Of a stretch of DNA of 64,000 bases, positions 1 through 11,867 are shown in pieces. The DNA lies in NCBI GenBank assembly GCA_002917775.1, contig KZ627156.1, positions 1,264,182 through 1,328,181 on the forward strand, written 5' to 3'. Source of the stretch: Glaciozyma antarctica PI12. Its lineage: Eukaryota > Basidiomycota > Microbotryomycetes > Kriegeriales > Camptobasidiaceae. The notes under the pieces were generated by a model. It searched no databases. It was not told the DNA's origin and saw only the letters and a list, made by a program, of their open reading frames with translations. Every line of letters starts with the position of its first letter. Position 1 is the first letter of the stretch. Both the position numbers and the translations under genes were made by a program.

Positions 1-1722
1 TCTTTCATTCCTGCTAGACTGCTCGCTGACACCACTTCGCAGATCACTCTCGTCCTCTTCCCAGCCTCGCGTCCCGTCCTCTTCCCTCCCATCCCCGATC
101 CTCAGCACGCCACCACCTCCGCTCCCATTCCCAAAGGACCCAACCGCCTTCAGGACCTTCTTTTTTCCATTCGAAAACCCTTCTTGCGCCTCTCGACGAG
201 CGAGCAGTTCAAGGAGATCACCACGATCACGCAGCGAGTCGGGAAGAGGATAATCAAGGGTGTTAGTAAGGACGATGAGGGGAATGCGGCGGTGGGGAGG
301 AAAGAGGTGGAGAGTGATAGTGAGTGGGAGAGCGAGGGGGAGGTGATCGACCCGAAGGACAGGGCGGCAAGGAAGGAGGTTGCGAAGAGGAGGAGGGACG
401 AGATTATTGCTGAGGTTGGGAAGGCGACGCAAGATGCTCTCTGCATTGTCGCGGACGCTGGCGAGATCTTGAAACAGTGAGTTTGCTTCTCCTTCGCTCG
501 GCTCGACCTCGCTGATCGCTTCGATTTCTGCAGCGCTCTCACTCCTCCCCCTCCGTGTCTTCGCACCACCTCTCGCGAAAATCTTGTCACCTTCATCCTC
601 CTCCCACTCTTCCTTCTCACCATCGTCCTCCCCGCGCATCTCTGGGCCCAGGGAACCTCGTTCATTGTCGGCATCGCTTTCTTCGCTCAGCCTCTCATTA
701 AGCGTGCCTGGAGGAAGTTCGTCAAGCTCGTTCCGAACTGGAAAGAGGTCCTCGATCCTCGCAAGTGCGTCCTCCGTCGCGATCGCTGTCTCGAGCCAAG
801 CTGATCGCGCGCCTTCGCAGCTCGCTCTTCTCGCGCGTCCCGAACGATCCTCAAGTCGTCCTCAACATCCTTCGCATCAAGGAAGCCGAATACGACGCCC
901 TCCCTCCTCCTCCAGCTACTCCCTCTTCTAGCGGCGACGAGAACGCGACGACGGAGACGGCGGACGACCTTTATCTTCAGGACGTCGACGACTCGGAATC
1001 CGGGAGCATGGTCACCGCCGGGAGCGAGGGAAAGGAGGGGGACGAGACGAAGAGGAAGAGTGTGTTCAAGAAGGGCGGGAAGAAGCTCTTGGGAGGAATG
1101 CAGAAGGCTGCGAAGAAGGTTGCGAGGCTCGATGCCGACGCTACGATCGAGGAGGAGGGCGAGTCGAGCAGGCAGAAGGTGCGTTCTTCCTCTCGCTCTT
1201 CGCTTCGTCGTGCTCATCGAAATCTATTCGCAGGTCGGCAGTAAGATCGATCGAATCCTCTACCAGAGCCGCGCGAAGGACGAAGGAACTCCCGAATGCA
1301 CGTCCTCGCTCCTCCCCTCCGAGTCGTTCCCGCTAACATCCCGCACAGCCTTCCCCGCCAAATTCCAGGGAACCTCCGGCCACCTCATCATCCAGCACGC
1401 TCCCTCGCACCCTGATACGCTATCCTTCACTCCGCTCCGCTCCTCGGCCCCAACGTTTTCGGCCCCGCTCGCTGACCTCGTTGAAGTTAAGAAGCGTGGT
1501 GTCTGGGTCGGGCGTGCGGTGCTGGGGTGGGCGGCGAAGACGAGGGTCGAGGGGATGGGGCTGGAGATGAGGTTCAAGAAGGCCGAGGAGCGCGTGGTGG
1601 ATCAGGTGGTGGAGGGGGAGAGGTATGAGGGGGAGGGGTTCAAGTTTGAGCACGTCGCGAGGAGGGATCAGCTTTTTGCGAGGTTGGCGAGTGTGGGAGG
1701 GCAGAGGTGGGAGAGCTTGTAG
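1..1722 (+). CDS. DUF3292 family membrane protein (5'-truncated)
   Basis: Partial gene whose 5' end lies outside the window. The frame is open from base 1. Four exons join cleanly (1-476, 534-764, 821-1178, 1234-1722), giving 517 codons plus stop. A hydrophobic stretch encoded around 575-690 (FILLPLFLLTIVLPAHLW and the following segment) looks like one or two membrane segments. It is followed by a conserved VPNDPQVVLNILRIKEAEY block, an acidic linker, and a C-terminal region ending KFEHVARRDQLFARLASV...QRWESL. This order matches my memory of the fungal DUF3292 family, whose function is not established. The C-terminal half resembles a PH/GRAM-like beta domain, but that is only an impression. 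It is convergent with the F-box gene that follows, with 89 bp between stop codons. Confidence 0.72.
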
Positions 1723-1811
1723 GAAGGTTTGGAAGTGCACTTTGTCTTGCGTTCCGAGAGCGAGCAGTGCGAAGGCTTGGGACTGGGTCTTCTTTGCCGT
1801 CTGCTCGTGGA

Positions 1812-3024
1812 TTACAGGTCGTGAGTTGAAAAGGGAACAAAGTCAAAGCCGCGAGCTACTCGGTATTTGCTGGCAGAGAAAGGTCAGCAGTGATTCGGAA
1901 AGAGCGAGAGAGAGAACGCACTTGTCGAATCCCAGCACGTAGTCCACCTCCACCCCCAGCTTCTCCAACTCCCCCAGCATCTTCAAGCTCTCCTTCCACG
2001 ACCTATCCTTCCACGACCTATGATGATCCGCTGCTTCTTCCATCCGCCCTCGAGCTCCAGGACCTTGAGCCCTGGCTGGCAGCTCGCCCGCCCTTACGCG
2101 CGCCAATAGTTGTCGAACTGGCCCCATGACTTCAATCCCGCCGGGAACCATGATGGCGAGGATTTGAAGCGAGGGGCCAATCGCAGCGAGAAGCTCTCCT
2201 GCAGGCGCGTCGCCGTAAGCTTCTCGTCCGCACCGGAGCTCCAGCTCGAGCCAAACGAGGTTGACGCAAAGTCGAGCGAGAGGAATGAGATCGGCGTCGA
2301 CGATTTCACCGAGGTAGAGGTAGCGGAGTGGGGGCTGGGAATCGGCGGGGAGGTTGGTGGTGAAGGCGTCGACGTCCTCGGCTTGTGCGAGCCTGATAGA
2401 TTGTAGAGTCGAGGAGGAGGCGGAAAGGATGGAGCGAAGAGGCCCAGACGAGCCGCCGCTGTCTTCAAGATCCAGGAGGAGGGACGTGAGGGAGTAGGGG
2501 CAGGAGGTGGACTGGGGGTTGTTCATGCCGAAGTATCCGTCACCGTACAGGAGGAGGTGTTTTAGCGCTGGTGGAACAAGCGGTCAGCACGTTCGTGAGC
2601 AGGAGGCTAAAGACGGACCCGATAGATGCGCGCAAAGGAGGGCGTCCTGCCTCAACGCACCGCGACAGTGCAGCTCCTCGATTCCAGCACAGCGGGCGAA
2701 TAATTCCAGAGCAGTCGGTTCCGTGAGGCGGGAAGAGTCGCCGTTGTCGATGACGACGAGTCGAATCCTGTAGCGTCCTTGAGCAGGGCTGCGGCCTCCT
2801 TCCTCCCTTCAAGCTTCATCGGCGAAATAAAGGCTCGACCAAAGCATCGGCTGGGCGGCTTGAACCCACAAACGGCTGACGAGGCTGCAGGCGCACAGCA
2901 CTTGCCGGCGCGTGTGATTCATCACCAAGGCGACACCTCGAGAGGCGAGGAGGAGAGGGATTTCGGCAGCGAGCTTTAGGATCCATTCAATGATCTCCGA
3001 AGGGAAGGCGCCAGAGTCGTGCAT
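1812..3024 (-). pseudogene. F-box/LRR-like protein, disrupted
   Basis: The product would begin MHDSGAFPSEIIEWILKLA, an F-box-like start followed by CSLVSRLWVQAAQPMLWSSL. It then continues with leucine-rich segments (LVVIDNGDSSRL, LVWLELELRCG, LEKLGVEVDYVLGF). Two normal introns fit the C-terminal part: one near 2573-2666 before ALKHLLLYGDGYF, and a last one near 1875-1927, giving a final DNKYRVARGFDFVPFSTHDL and stop at 1812. An in-frame TGA at 2809-2811 separates the F-box exon from the rest, with no convincing intron to remove it. The gene is therefore either decaying or carries a sequencing error. F-box proteins recruit substrates to SCF ubiquitin ligases; the substrate is unknown. The first 95 bp around the start recur, perfectly and inverted, at 14494-14588. 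Confidence 0.6.
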
Positions 3025-3488
3025 CGGCTGTACGAGGACGCGTTAGATGGGCTGGCGCAGGGGTGAAGACGTCCCCGTTGTGAGATGGGCTACTCACAGT
3101 GCTGATTTGAAGAAGCAGGTCGAGGAGGGGATCGCGGGGACTTTGCGGAGTGATGCTGCAAAGACGTTCAGCGAGGGCGAAGGAGCGGATTCAATGGAAC
3201 GGAGCTCACTCGTGCAGGCTGCAGTGCTCGCAAAGGGCGTGCTCTAGTAGTCGGAGGAGAACGGTGACGCGGAGGTCGCTGGGGGCGCAAAGTTCAGCCT
3301 GGTTCTCGACGAGGAGCTGGAGCTACGCACACGTACTATACGCAGCAAGTGAGCAGTACGAACGGAGCGAGCAGTCTCTGGAGCGCGAACGAGATCCTGA
3401 GCGATGTGGCAGGAGGAAGAGCCGCGAGCGTCCTCAGTCTCACAGCTTCGTCTTAGCCAGATCGCAGGCAGCGCGACAACGCAGGTCT
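3025..3488. promoter_or_regulatory. Divergent intergenic region, F-box / METTL4
   Basis: About 460 bp between two divergent start codons. A probable 5'-UTR intron of the F-box gene lies at its left edge: on the minus strand the donor GTGAGTAG is near 3100 and the acceptor CGTACAG is just before the start codon. No TATA-like box or repeated motif stands out, and no coding gene is seen. Confidence 0.35.
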
Positions 3489-5062
3489 ATGGCAGGCAAC
3501 GGCACCATCAGCGCTATCCTGAGCACCTCAGGCCTCCCCTCGTTCTCCCCAACAACTCACGACCTGATCCTCCTCGAGCACCACCTCTTCTCCACGCCAC
3601 TCTCCTACAGCTCCTCCTTCCCCTCCCACCAGCTCCTCCTCTCCCGCCCGCCCTCTCAGCCATACCAGACTCCCGCCCTCGTACCAACCACCGACGAGCC
3701 GGTGCAGCTCTCTCGCCGGAAACGACGCAAACTCGGGCCTGGGACGGAGAGCACGCCGGCGGACTGGGCTGCGTATCGTGCAAAGGAGGAGCGGAGGTCA
3801 ACTACGGACCGAAGAACGGCTGAGCATCATGGAGGGATCGAGGCGATGCTGGGAGGAGCTGTCGAGGCGGTGAGGGAGGGGTGGGGAGGAGAGTGGATAG
3901 GTGGAGAAGAGGGGGTGCGCTGGATCTCAAAGGAGGAGGAGACGGATAGAGAGGAACTGGACTGGGTAGAGCTGGGAGCTGGTAGAGGAGGGAGGGAACT
4001 GCTCGTTCTGGAGGGGGAGACCGCGGAGCTGGACGACCTCTTCGGTCGGATCGTTCTCAACGCGTCCTGCGAGACGATGAGGCTGCGCTGTGTGTCCACC
4101 GAGCCTCCAGAGCCTACGCTCGTATTACCGCCGTCTTCGGCGTTCCTCTTCTCTCCTTTCTCGAGCTGGTCAGATCCCTTCTCTGCCGTCGCAGCTCTCG
4201 GTGCCGAACGCGGCGGATGGGACGTTCTTCTTCTTGAGTGCGTGCTCTCTATTTGCCTCCACAATCTCGCGTTGACGATGTAAATCTCAGCCCTCCATGG
4301 CCCAACTCCTCTGCGAACCGCGCGACGGCATACGACACTTTCGACGCTTACGATCTCTGGAAGCTCGACCTCCCTGCGCTGCTCGGAGATGCTTCGACGC
4401 TCGTCGCAGTATGGGTAACAAACAACCCGAAGGTTCGCTCTTTTGATTTCTGCCGTGCTCCGGCGCACGCTGACGCGACGCAGTTCCGCACGCTTCTCAC
4501 CGAGAAGCTCTTCCCGGCCTGGGGTCTCTCGAGTGTCGCAGAATGGTACTGGATCAAGACCACCTCTCTTGGCGAGCCCGTTTGGTCACTCGACAGCACT
4601 CACCGACGCTGCTACGAAGGTACGCTCCGTCCTCTCGTTCTCCCCGCCTCCTCCCCTCTCCACTCAATCGACCACGCGCTCACAACGATGTCAACTTCAG
4701 GACTCCTTCTAGGCTTCCGCAACCCACCATCTCCACCTCCCTCCCTCCCGCACTCCAAGATCTTCCTCTCCACCCCCATCGGCCACTCCCGCAAGCCCGT
4801 CCTCCTCGGTCCGTCCGTCCCTCTCCCCTCCCCTCCCCGCTAACCCACACACACAGACCTTCTCCGTCCCTCTCTCTCCTGGCTCGATGGCCGGTCGCCG
4901 AACGTAGTGGAGATGTTTGCGCGGACGACGCTGGCGGGACCGCTTGCGGAGGGAGGGGAGAGGGGACTGTGGTTGAGTTTGGGGAATGAGGCGGTCAAAT
5001 TCAACGTGCTGGAGACGGGGGAGGGAGCGAAAGGGTGGTTGGAGGAGAAGGAGGAGGGTTGA
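3489..5062 (+). CDS. METTL4-like MT-A70 adenine N6-methyltransferase
   Basis: Five exons (3489-4237, 4291-4432, 4484-4619, 4701-4808, 4857-5062) join to 446 codons plus stop. The C-terminal half is an MT-A70 domain. It contains the catalytic DPPW tetrad, then PNSSANRATAYDTFDAYDLW, VWVTNNPKF, LFPAWGLSSVAEWYWIKTT, GEPVWSLDSTHRRCYEG and LLLGFRNP. The spacing and the WYW.KTT...GEPV...HRRCYE signature fit the METTL4 branch rather than METTL3/METTL14. Known METTL4 proteins N6-methylate adenine in U2 snRNA and, in some reports, in DNA; which applies here cannot be told from sequence. The codon for the catalytic Asp is split by intron 1. The N-terminal 240 residues are poorly conserved and include a basic patch (SRRKRRKLG) that could be a nuclear signal. 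The start is the first Met of the frame after upstream non-coding sequence. Confidence 0.88.
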
Positions 5063-5585
5063 ATGCGTTGGATGCGATCGTTTGAATCGTGAGATGTGGA
5101 GGGAGTTGGCGGTCGTGCCTGCTCGTTGCTGAGTCGCGAAGTCCGCTGTCCTCTCGCGTATTCGACTCACGCTACCACAGGAGCTGCTGGTGGTCTTCTG
5201 GCTCGGTTTCAAGGAAGATTTCAAGCGCGAAAGCGCGAAAGACGTTTCGAGCGGCGCGGCAGGAGCCCCCACCTCTCGCGAGCTCAACGCCACGGCTACG
5301 CTAGTAGAAGCAGACAACAGGCACACATCGACACGCACAGCAAAGTCCTTCACTCGCTCCACGCCTCTCTCCGCACTCGCCGTCGTTCGCCAAACAAAAT
5401 TGCATCGCACAGGTCAAAACGCGAATTCGCTCTCCCAGGCGTCCCTCGACGGGTTGTTGCCGAGAAATGCTAGATGGGTTGCCGTGGTGAGGGGTACTGG
5501 GTGTGTGAAGGGGGGAGTATGATGCGGTACAGAAAACTACGTGGGCACAGAAAGCGGTGTGTACGAGAAAGCAAGGGGAACACGA
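5063..5585. other. Convergent intergenic region
   Basis: About 520 bp between the stop codons of the METTL4-like gene and the PNUTS-like gene. Reading frames here are short and Arg/Ser-rich, with no recognisable protein. It is most likely the two 3' UTRs and shared termination sequence. Confidence 0.4.
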
Positions 5586-8500
5586 CTATCGTTCTCGCAC
5601 GTCTCCAGATCCATCCCTATCGTGGATATTGAAGCCTTCAACAATCGCATTAGCCACGCTCGCCGAGTAGGCAGAAACCAGACGCACACTTTGTGCCCCA
5701 ATCGCACCCCTTCGGCGCGTTGAAGAAGCGACACACAGCCTTGTCCTTCTTCCTCCCCTTCGCGACCGAACCGCGCTTCGAGCGACCAGTTTGAGGCTCG
5801 GGCGTCGGCTCCCACTGCTGGTTCATCGAGTACGGCTGCTGCTGCTGACCGTTCGCATCCCACGCCAAAGGAATGGGAGGAGCGCCCCAGCCGTTGTTGG
5901 GAGGTTGACCGTAGGCGGGCTGAGCGGCTGCGCGATCGAGCTGCGAGGAAGTGGGTCAGTTATGGCGAGGAGAAAAGGCAGAACGGAACGCACTTGGTAC
6001 TGCCGAAGCTTCTGGTTGTAATCCTCCTGCGCCGAGAGCTGCGGCGCCGCCGGGAGCACGCCCCAGTTCCCCAGCTGCGCTCCAAGCTGCGACCCCAGCG
6101 CCGGGTTCTGCTGAAGGATCGACTGAATCAACGCCGGGTCGAAGCTCCTCAACTGCGCCATCGTGTCGTTCGTGACCGCCTGCGAAGTCGCCGCCACCAC
6201 CGGAGCCTGCTGGAACTGCTGCCCGAATCCCGTCGCGGAGAGTTGGCCGAGGAGGGACGAGATCTGGTCGTTCGCTGCGAAACCGCCGGTGGGCGCGACG
6301 GAGGATTGAGCGATCGCGATGACAGCTTGAACGCTCGGGTCGTCGCGAAGGTCGGCGGAGAGTTGAATTGTGAGGGTCGGAGGATCTTCGGCGGTGTAGG
6401 GAGGAGGTTCGGCGGGGGAAAGAGGGACGTCTGCGGGATTGAGGTAGTCGACGACCATCGCGCTGGCTTCGCGAGCGGTTTGGATCGAGAGTTCGGGGGA
6501 GACGGCGTCGGTGTGGAAGGACTTGAAGTCGGCGTCGTTGGGGACAATGATGTCTGCGGAGCGAGGTCAGCGAGTAGCGCGAGGGAGCGAAGCGGGAGAA
6601 GGAGACGCACCGACGGGCTGGTACCACTCGAGCTCCTCCTCCATCTCCTCCTCCATGTGCATCGTATGCGTCAATCCCTCCTGCTCCTCCATCATGCGTA
6701 CGTCCACTCCTTCGTCATGCGTCTGTGCGAAAACGTCGTCAGCCAGTTCCGTCAAATCAAGCCAAGGCGACGTACCTCGTTCCCCATGTTCCGCCCCTCG
6801 ATCATTCGCATCTGCACCAAATCCACGTCCTTCGGCCACCTCACACTCTTCTTGACCTTTTTCGTTCGCTCCCTTGGGCGCCATAGACGTCGTCAACCCG
6901 TCCTTGTTCTCGACGTCCTTCTTCCTCCCCATCGAACTCAGCGCCGCGAGGAACGGGTTGCTCGAATCGACGGCAGAGGAAGAGACGTCGGGCTTCTTCT
7001 CCTTCTTGAACGACGGGAGAGCGGCGAGAGAGGGAGCGGGCTTCTTCGCTGCTGGAGCGGCGGCCGACTTTGTTTCGGGCTTGACGACGACTTTGGCCTT
7101 CTTCTTCGCTCCTGCGCGACAACGGAGATGATTTAGTAGCTATACGGAAGATCGAACGATGCGAACGCACCTTCGCTCGGTTCGACAGCCTTTCGCTTCG
7201 CATCCTTGTCGGGCTTCGCATCCTTCGTCGGCCGAGCGTTGAGCGCATCCTGAACCATCTTCGTCCATCGCGCGTGGAGCTGTTTTGCAATTGCAGAAGC
7301 CGCTACAATCCGTTCAAATGTCAGCATCCAAGCGAGAGCGATCACGAAAGTAGCGACGCACGAGCATTCGAACCCTTTTCGCTGACCCGCTTGACGCGAG
7401 GGGCGATCTTGTACTTGCCAAGCGAGTCGCTCGTGAGAGGGAGTTTGGTGAAGACCTGGAAAAGGGAGAGGGAGCGAGACGATCAGCGATCCGGTTCTCC
7501 GAGTACGATGGGGTTGGAGGCGAATCGCGCGCTGGGCGACTCGATGCGCTGGTCGCGCCCCGAGCTACTTTCCAGGCCGTGGAGTCTCTCTCTAGGATCT
7601 GGGGAAGCGCAAAGAAAGGAGTGAGAGGAGACAATTGGTTTACGCCAGCGCCGACGCGACCTCGCCCCTCGAACGCCTCGCTAAAGCGTGGGTGATCAGC
7701 CAGCCTCACGCCCCTCTTCGCGCCTGCTCTTCCAGCCGACGGCAGCGCCCATCCCATCAGACGAAGAGCACGAAAAAGCGAAACTAGAACGCACCTGCAG
7801 CACCAGCACCAAGGTCTCTGCAATCTCGGGACTCTCCTTGCCCGAACTAGCGCCCAACATCCAGTCCCTCAGCACGCGCATGACCCCCTCCCCCTCCCTC
7901 GCCGACCAGCGCCTTCCACCATGTCCTACTGTCAGAGGGACAGCATCGTCTTGAGCACTTTCATCCGTCCTTCAGGAGGGACGTCCGACGCGTCTCCCCA
8001 GGCGGAAGTCGAGGGCTCGGCGACGATGAAGGTCGTGAGGAGGGTCGAGAGACGTCCGCAAGTGGATTCGGCGGCGCGCGACATGCGGGCGTGGGTGATG
8101 AGGTCGTGGAGGGTTGGGAGGATCTTGATCCAGGGCGTCGAGATGGGTTGAGCGGGGACGGGGACGAGAGTGGCGGGTTTGGGTTTCAGAGCGGGTTTCG
8201 TGACGGGGAGCTCGAATTTGGGGACGGATTTGGTGATGGGTGGGGTGGGGAGAGGGGCGAGGGGAGCGAGGGCGGCGGATTGCTGTTGGCGAAGTTGCTC
8301 GTCCTTGGCGAGTTGGCGCTGCATTTGGAGCGTCGGAGAGGTTCCGTTGCTGCCGTACGAAGTGTGCGAGGACGGACGAGCGGTCGAGGAGCGAGGGGTC
8401 GACTGTGGCGACGACTTGGGCGTGCGACGATCCGTTCGCGTTCTGCTGGCCGATGAAGGCGTTCTGCTGTTGACTTGAAACTTGAGACGCGAAAGCGTAG

Positions 8501-9065
8501 GGAGAGTTGGGAGAGTCGGAGAGGGCGTTGGGGTTGACAAAGGCGGGTTGCGAGGAGGAGGAGGGCTGCGAGGATGCGGCGATGGCAGCAGCAGCAGCAG
8601 CAGCGGCGGCTTGCTGCAGCTCAAGCTGGCGGGCGGCTTCGCCTGCGGCCTTGACCGCCTCGATCCTTTGACGAACGTACTCGACGAGAGGTCGATCTGG
8701 AGGAAGGGGAGCTTCGAGGAGTTGGGCGGTGAACCAGATGCGGAATTGAGGGTTGCCGAGGAAGTTGGCGTCCCATGGAGTGAGAACAAGGTGGGCGTAG
8801 CTGTAGAACAAGGCAGAGTCAGCCGTCTGCTCCTTGGTCGACTTGGGGAGCTGAAAAAATTAAATCTCGACGAGATCGTCCGCGGACTTTGGCCCTCGTG
8901 CTTTGGCTCGTTTTCTGCAGCTTCTTTGTTGTATTATTTCTTTGGCCCAGCAGTACGCACGCAAGCTCGATACGAAGCCAGATTCGCATCGAATGGAGCT
9001 TGTTTTTGCATCGGAATCCGGTCGAGAAAAGCTTACGGGTCAGGCTGGTCAGGCTCAGTCGACAT
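5586..9065 (-). CDS. PNUTS/Ppn1-like PP1 nuclear targeting subunit (frame breaks)
   Basis: This resembles PNUTS (PPP1R10; fission yeast Ppn1), which docks protein phosphatase 1 to the transcription-termination and cleavage machinery. In order, it has: a low-complexity N-terminus with an alanine run; a TFIIS N-terminal (TND)-like helical domain (TLVLVLQ, then VFTKLPLTSDSLGKYKIAPR, then AIAKQLHARWTKMVQ); a lysine-rich linker; KKVKKSVRWPKD, which fits an RVxF PP1-docking motif (KSVRW); and a C-terminal CCCH zinc finger, CRFFNAPKGCDWGTKC then FNIH, completed by a last exon ending at 5586. That finger fits C-x8-C-x5-C-x3-H. The start MSTEPDQPDP at 9065 followed by an intron of about 200 nt is tentative. 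The reading frame changes without a good intron near 8370-8480, near 7910-7940 and at a T5 run at 6858-6862, so the assembly may carry indels. The divergent neighbour is the LIM-binding gene. Confidence 0.7.
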
Positions 9066-9972
9066 GTCGGGCGCGTTGATCCGTCGAGTCGGAAGCGAGC
9101 CGGTCCCAGCGAGCACGGCGGCGGGTGGAGACGTGAGGGTCGCGGTGGAAGGTCTGCAGGGTGGAACGAGAGTGAGCTTCCCTCCTTGAGCCCTGCCAAA
9201 CAGCCTGGAAGAGCGTACCCGAGCTTGTAGCGCGCGTGCAGAGAGTGGTCCACTCCAACGAGTCTTCTTCTGAGTCGCCCTGCTTCCCAGTTCAAGCTGC
9301 CCTCCTGGTATTCTCCCCTAGTTCTCCTTCTGTAAACAGGCGTGCGAGCTCGCGCTAAGTAAGTCAGGAGGAAGGGGAGTGCCGAGAGAGGTGCCGGGAA
9401 CGTGGCAAGTCGGAGCAAACGGGAGGGAGTGGGAGGTTCAAAGGCGGTGGTGCAGCAAGCGGGGGGAATTCTCTCAGGGTGGTCGCAGTTACGCCGTTGT
9501 CGTCCTAGAGTGCTCTTGAACGTCCGAGGCGCGACGACGAGGTTGTGGTGAGAGCGAAAGAGGCGTCGTCGACGTCGAGCGAGCAGTCGTTCTCCTGCCT
9601 CCGCCCTCTCCTTCCCGCCTCCGCCTTTCGTCCTGCTCAGAGTGATAACAGGAGCCGCACGCCCGTACATCCACCTAGGCCGTCCGAACAAGCTCCCAGC
9701 GCCGACACACGACGCCCTCGCCCACCACCTCCCCCGCCATCTCCAGCGCGTCCTCTCCTACACCCGTTCGCCTAGCTACAAGCAGCAGACGATGCGTTAA
9801 CAACAAGGGCCACCCCCCGCGATACTCCCTCGAACCGTTCCTGCACCTCTCCTCCGCCTACTGCCTACTACGCCCTAGCAGCTCCCTCCAGCCCCCCTTC
9901 CAGCCAACGACACGCGCCAGCTCTTGCAGCCCCACCGCCGCCGCGTCTTCCTAGTCGCAGCACAGTCACTCA
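9066..9972. promoter_or_regulatory. Divergent intergenic region, PNUTS-like / LIM-binding
   Basis: About 900 bp between divergent start codons. The right-hand 250 bp is strongly pyrimidine-rich on the plus strand, as expected for the 5' UTR and promoter of the LIM-binding gene. The left part may hold untranslated exon of the PNUTS-like gene. No conserved coding sequence or repeat was seen. Confidence 0.35.
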
Positions 9973-9975
9973 ATG

Positions 9976-10010
<35 letters not shown>

Positions 10011-11867
10011 GCAGCAGCACCAACAACAGCAGATGGGTCGCGTCGCGATGAGTGGGCCAGGGATAGCCGGAGGAGGAGCACCAGGCCAGCAACGGATGAT
10101 GGTGAACGGCGCACCAGGACCTCCACCTCAAGGCGAGACCGCCAGAACGTACATCCAGCCCTCTCACCCTCACCACCCTCAACACCAAGCCTGGCGCGCT
10201 CAGCAAGGCTACCCGCCCGCTCCCCCTCAGCAACCACAACAGCTCCACATCAACACCTCCTTCCCTCCTCAGTCAAACGGTATTCACCAATCTCCCGTAC
10301 ATGGCCCTTCGGCGAGACCCACTTCCACTGCGCCGAGGTACAGCAATACGCCGCAACAAGCTCCGCCGCAACCTTCGCCTCAGCAGCAGTATCGCGCTGC
10401 GGGAGGTCCTCCACCGCAGATGAGGGTACCGAGCGTTGGGGGACCGCCGAGCGCTATGGCGGCGAATTTGGCGTTGCATGGGTGCGTCTCCTCTTTCAGG
10501 CACGAAGCGAGGGAGCTGACGCGCGAGAGCAGGAACGGACCGATCACGGCGACGGCGACGAACGTTGGACCGGCGTTAAGCAAGCTTACGGCGATGAATG
10601 AGAGCCTGTCTTTGGCGCTCGAGGTGCGTTCGGCTCTGGGAAGGAGGGAGCGAGGGGAGCTGATTTCGTTTCGCCAGATGGAGGATATCAACCAGCTACA
10701 CGCTGTCGTCGGAGACTTCTTTACCGAAACCGGAATCATCAAGTACGGTCTCTACGACAAAGCTGCTCAGCTCAACAAAGTCTTCGGTGCGTCCTCTCTC
10801 CCCATTCCTCTCGCACGAACTCACACGCGCGCTCGCAGAGATCCCCTGCTCCGCCTTCCCCCGCTTCCACCACATCAACTCCATCTGCGGCGTGACCTAC
10901 ACGACCCTTTCCCCCTCTTTTGTCCGCGAATTCTTCCTCACCACTCCCGAGCCCGGTACCGGACGACCCATCCACGTCGGCTACCTCCTCCGCGCCGACG
11001 AGACGACTTGGATCTCGCGCTTCTCCAACGGCGTCAAAGTCGAATTAACGGGGACTCTGATCGTTCATTTCGTCGTCACCGTTTCGAGCGGACTGCGCGT
11101 CGAGAGTATGGAGTTCGATTCGCGAGGGCATGAGGAGCTCGTTGCGCGCGAAGCGGTGGTTAGTGAGCGAGTGGAGAAGTTTTATGAGAGTGGGGAGGAA
11201 GCGGGGAAGGGGAAGGGGAAGAAGGTTGGGCCTGCGACGAGGAGGAGGGTTGCGCCTGCGAAGGAGCGCGACGAGGAAGGCCCGCGTGGGGGGAGAAGAC
11301 GCCTGGGTTGGGGAGCGTGGCGTTTGGGAATCATCTTTTGCCTGCGAGTCCGGTGGGGAGCTTTGGGATAACAGAGATGGGGATGAGGTGCCTCGAGGTA
11401 CGTTGTCGTTGTTGCTGAGGTTGGAGCGGGAGCTGATTCCGTTGCGAGCGAGCAGATTGCGGAATCAGTAGCGCAGCTACAGGACCTAATCGCCTTCTCC
11501 CTCGAAGGCAACATGGGTCCAATCCGTACGTCCCTCCTCTCCCCCTATCGCACCCTCTCACACTCGCTCCACCCTCCCAGAATCTCTCGCCCGCTTCGCC
11601 GAAAGCCGCCAACGCGCCCCCTCGCAACAACATCCTCCTCATCCTCCCCAGCCACCTCAGCAGCTCCAACAACCCCCTCCTCAACAACCTTCAAACCCCT
11701 CCCAACCCCCACCAGCGTTCTACACCTCCAGCCCTCCCGCCTCTCCGAATGCGCTCAAGCGGAAGATGAACGAGGAGATCGAGTACGGGACAGCCGGGGT
11801 CGGAGGAACGTCGGGGAGAGGTAGAGGGGGAGGAGTGAGAGGGAGGGGGAGGGGGAGGGGCGCGTAG
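9973..11867 (+). CDS. LIM-domain-binding (LDB/Adn1-like) transcription cofactor
   Basis: The N-terminus is a polyglutamine tract followed by about 150 residues rich in Q, P, H and G. Next comes a LIM_bind-like domain: LHAVVGDFFTETGIIKYGLY, FPRFHHINSICGV, TYTTLSPSFVREFFLTTPEP, WISRFSNGVKVELTGTLIVH, LRVESMEFDSRGHEELV. A conserved tail, FGITEMGMRCLEIAESVAQL then QDLIAFSLEGNMGP, follows, then a QP-rich end with an RG-rich C-terminus (SGRGRGGGVRGRGRGRGA). LDB-type proteins bridge DNA-binding factors; fungal members such as fission yeast Adn1 act with SSDP/LisH partners in adhesion and morphogenesis control. At least five introns fit. The frame changes between AKERDEE and TPGLGSV beside a G6 run at 11288-11293; either an unusual 50-nt intron or a one-base assembly error explains it. 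Confidence 0.72.
9979..10033 (+). repeat. CAG/CAA microsatellite encoding polyglutamine
   Basis: About ten uninterrupted CAG triplets, followed by mixed CCG/CAG/CAC/CAA codons, begin two codons after the start of the LIM-binding gene. They encode a run of about ten Gln, then further Q/P/H residues. Pure CAG runs are prone to length variation between strains. Confidence 0.9.

Noticed and set aside
5089-5522. Plus-strand frames after the METTL4 gene
   Set aside because: Arg/Ser-rich, overlapping in all frames, and in a convergent intergenic region; chance frames in GC-rich DNA.
8819-9691. 290-codon minus-strand frame upstream of the PNUTS-like gene
   Set aside because: Contains splice signals and no domain. 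Only its last bases (LPKSTKEQTADSALFYSYAH in another frame) join the real gene.
11230-11305. A 50-nt intron (GTTGCG to GAGAAG) in the LIM-binding gene
   Set aside because: It would restore the frame, but it lacks a branch site and pyrimidine tract, so a homopolymer error is at least as likely; not called.
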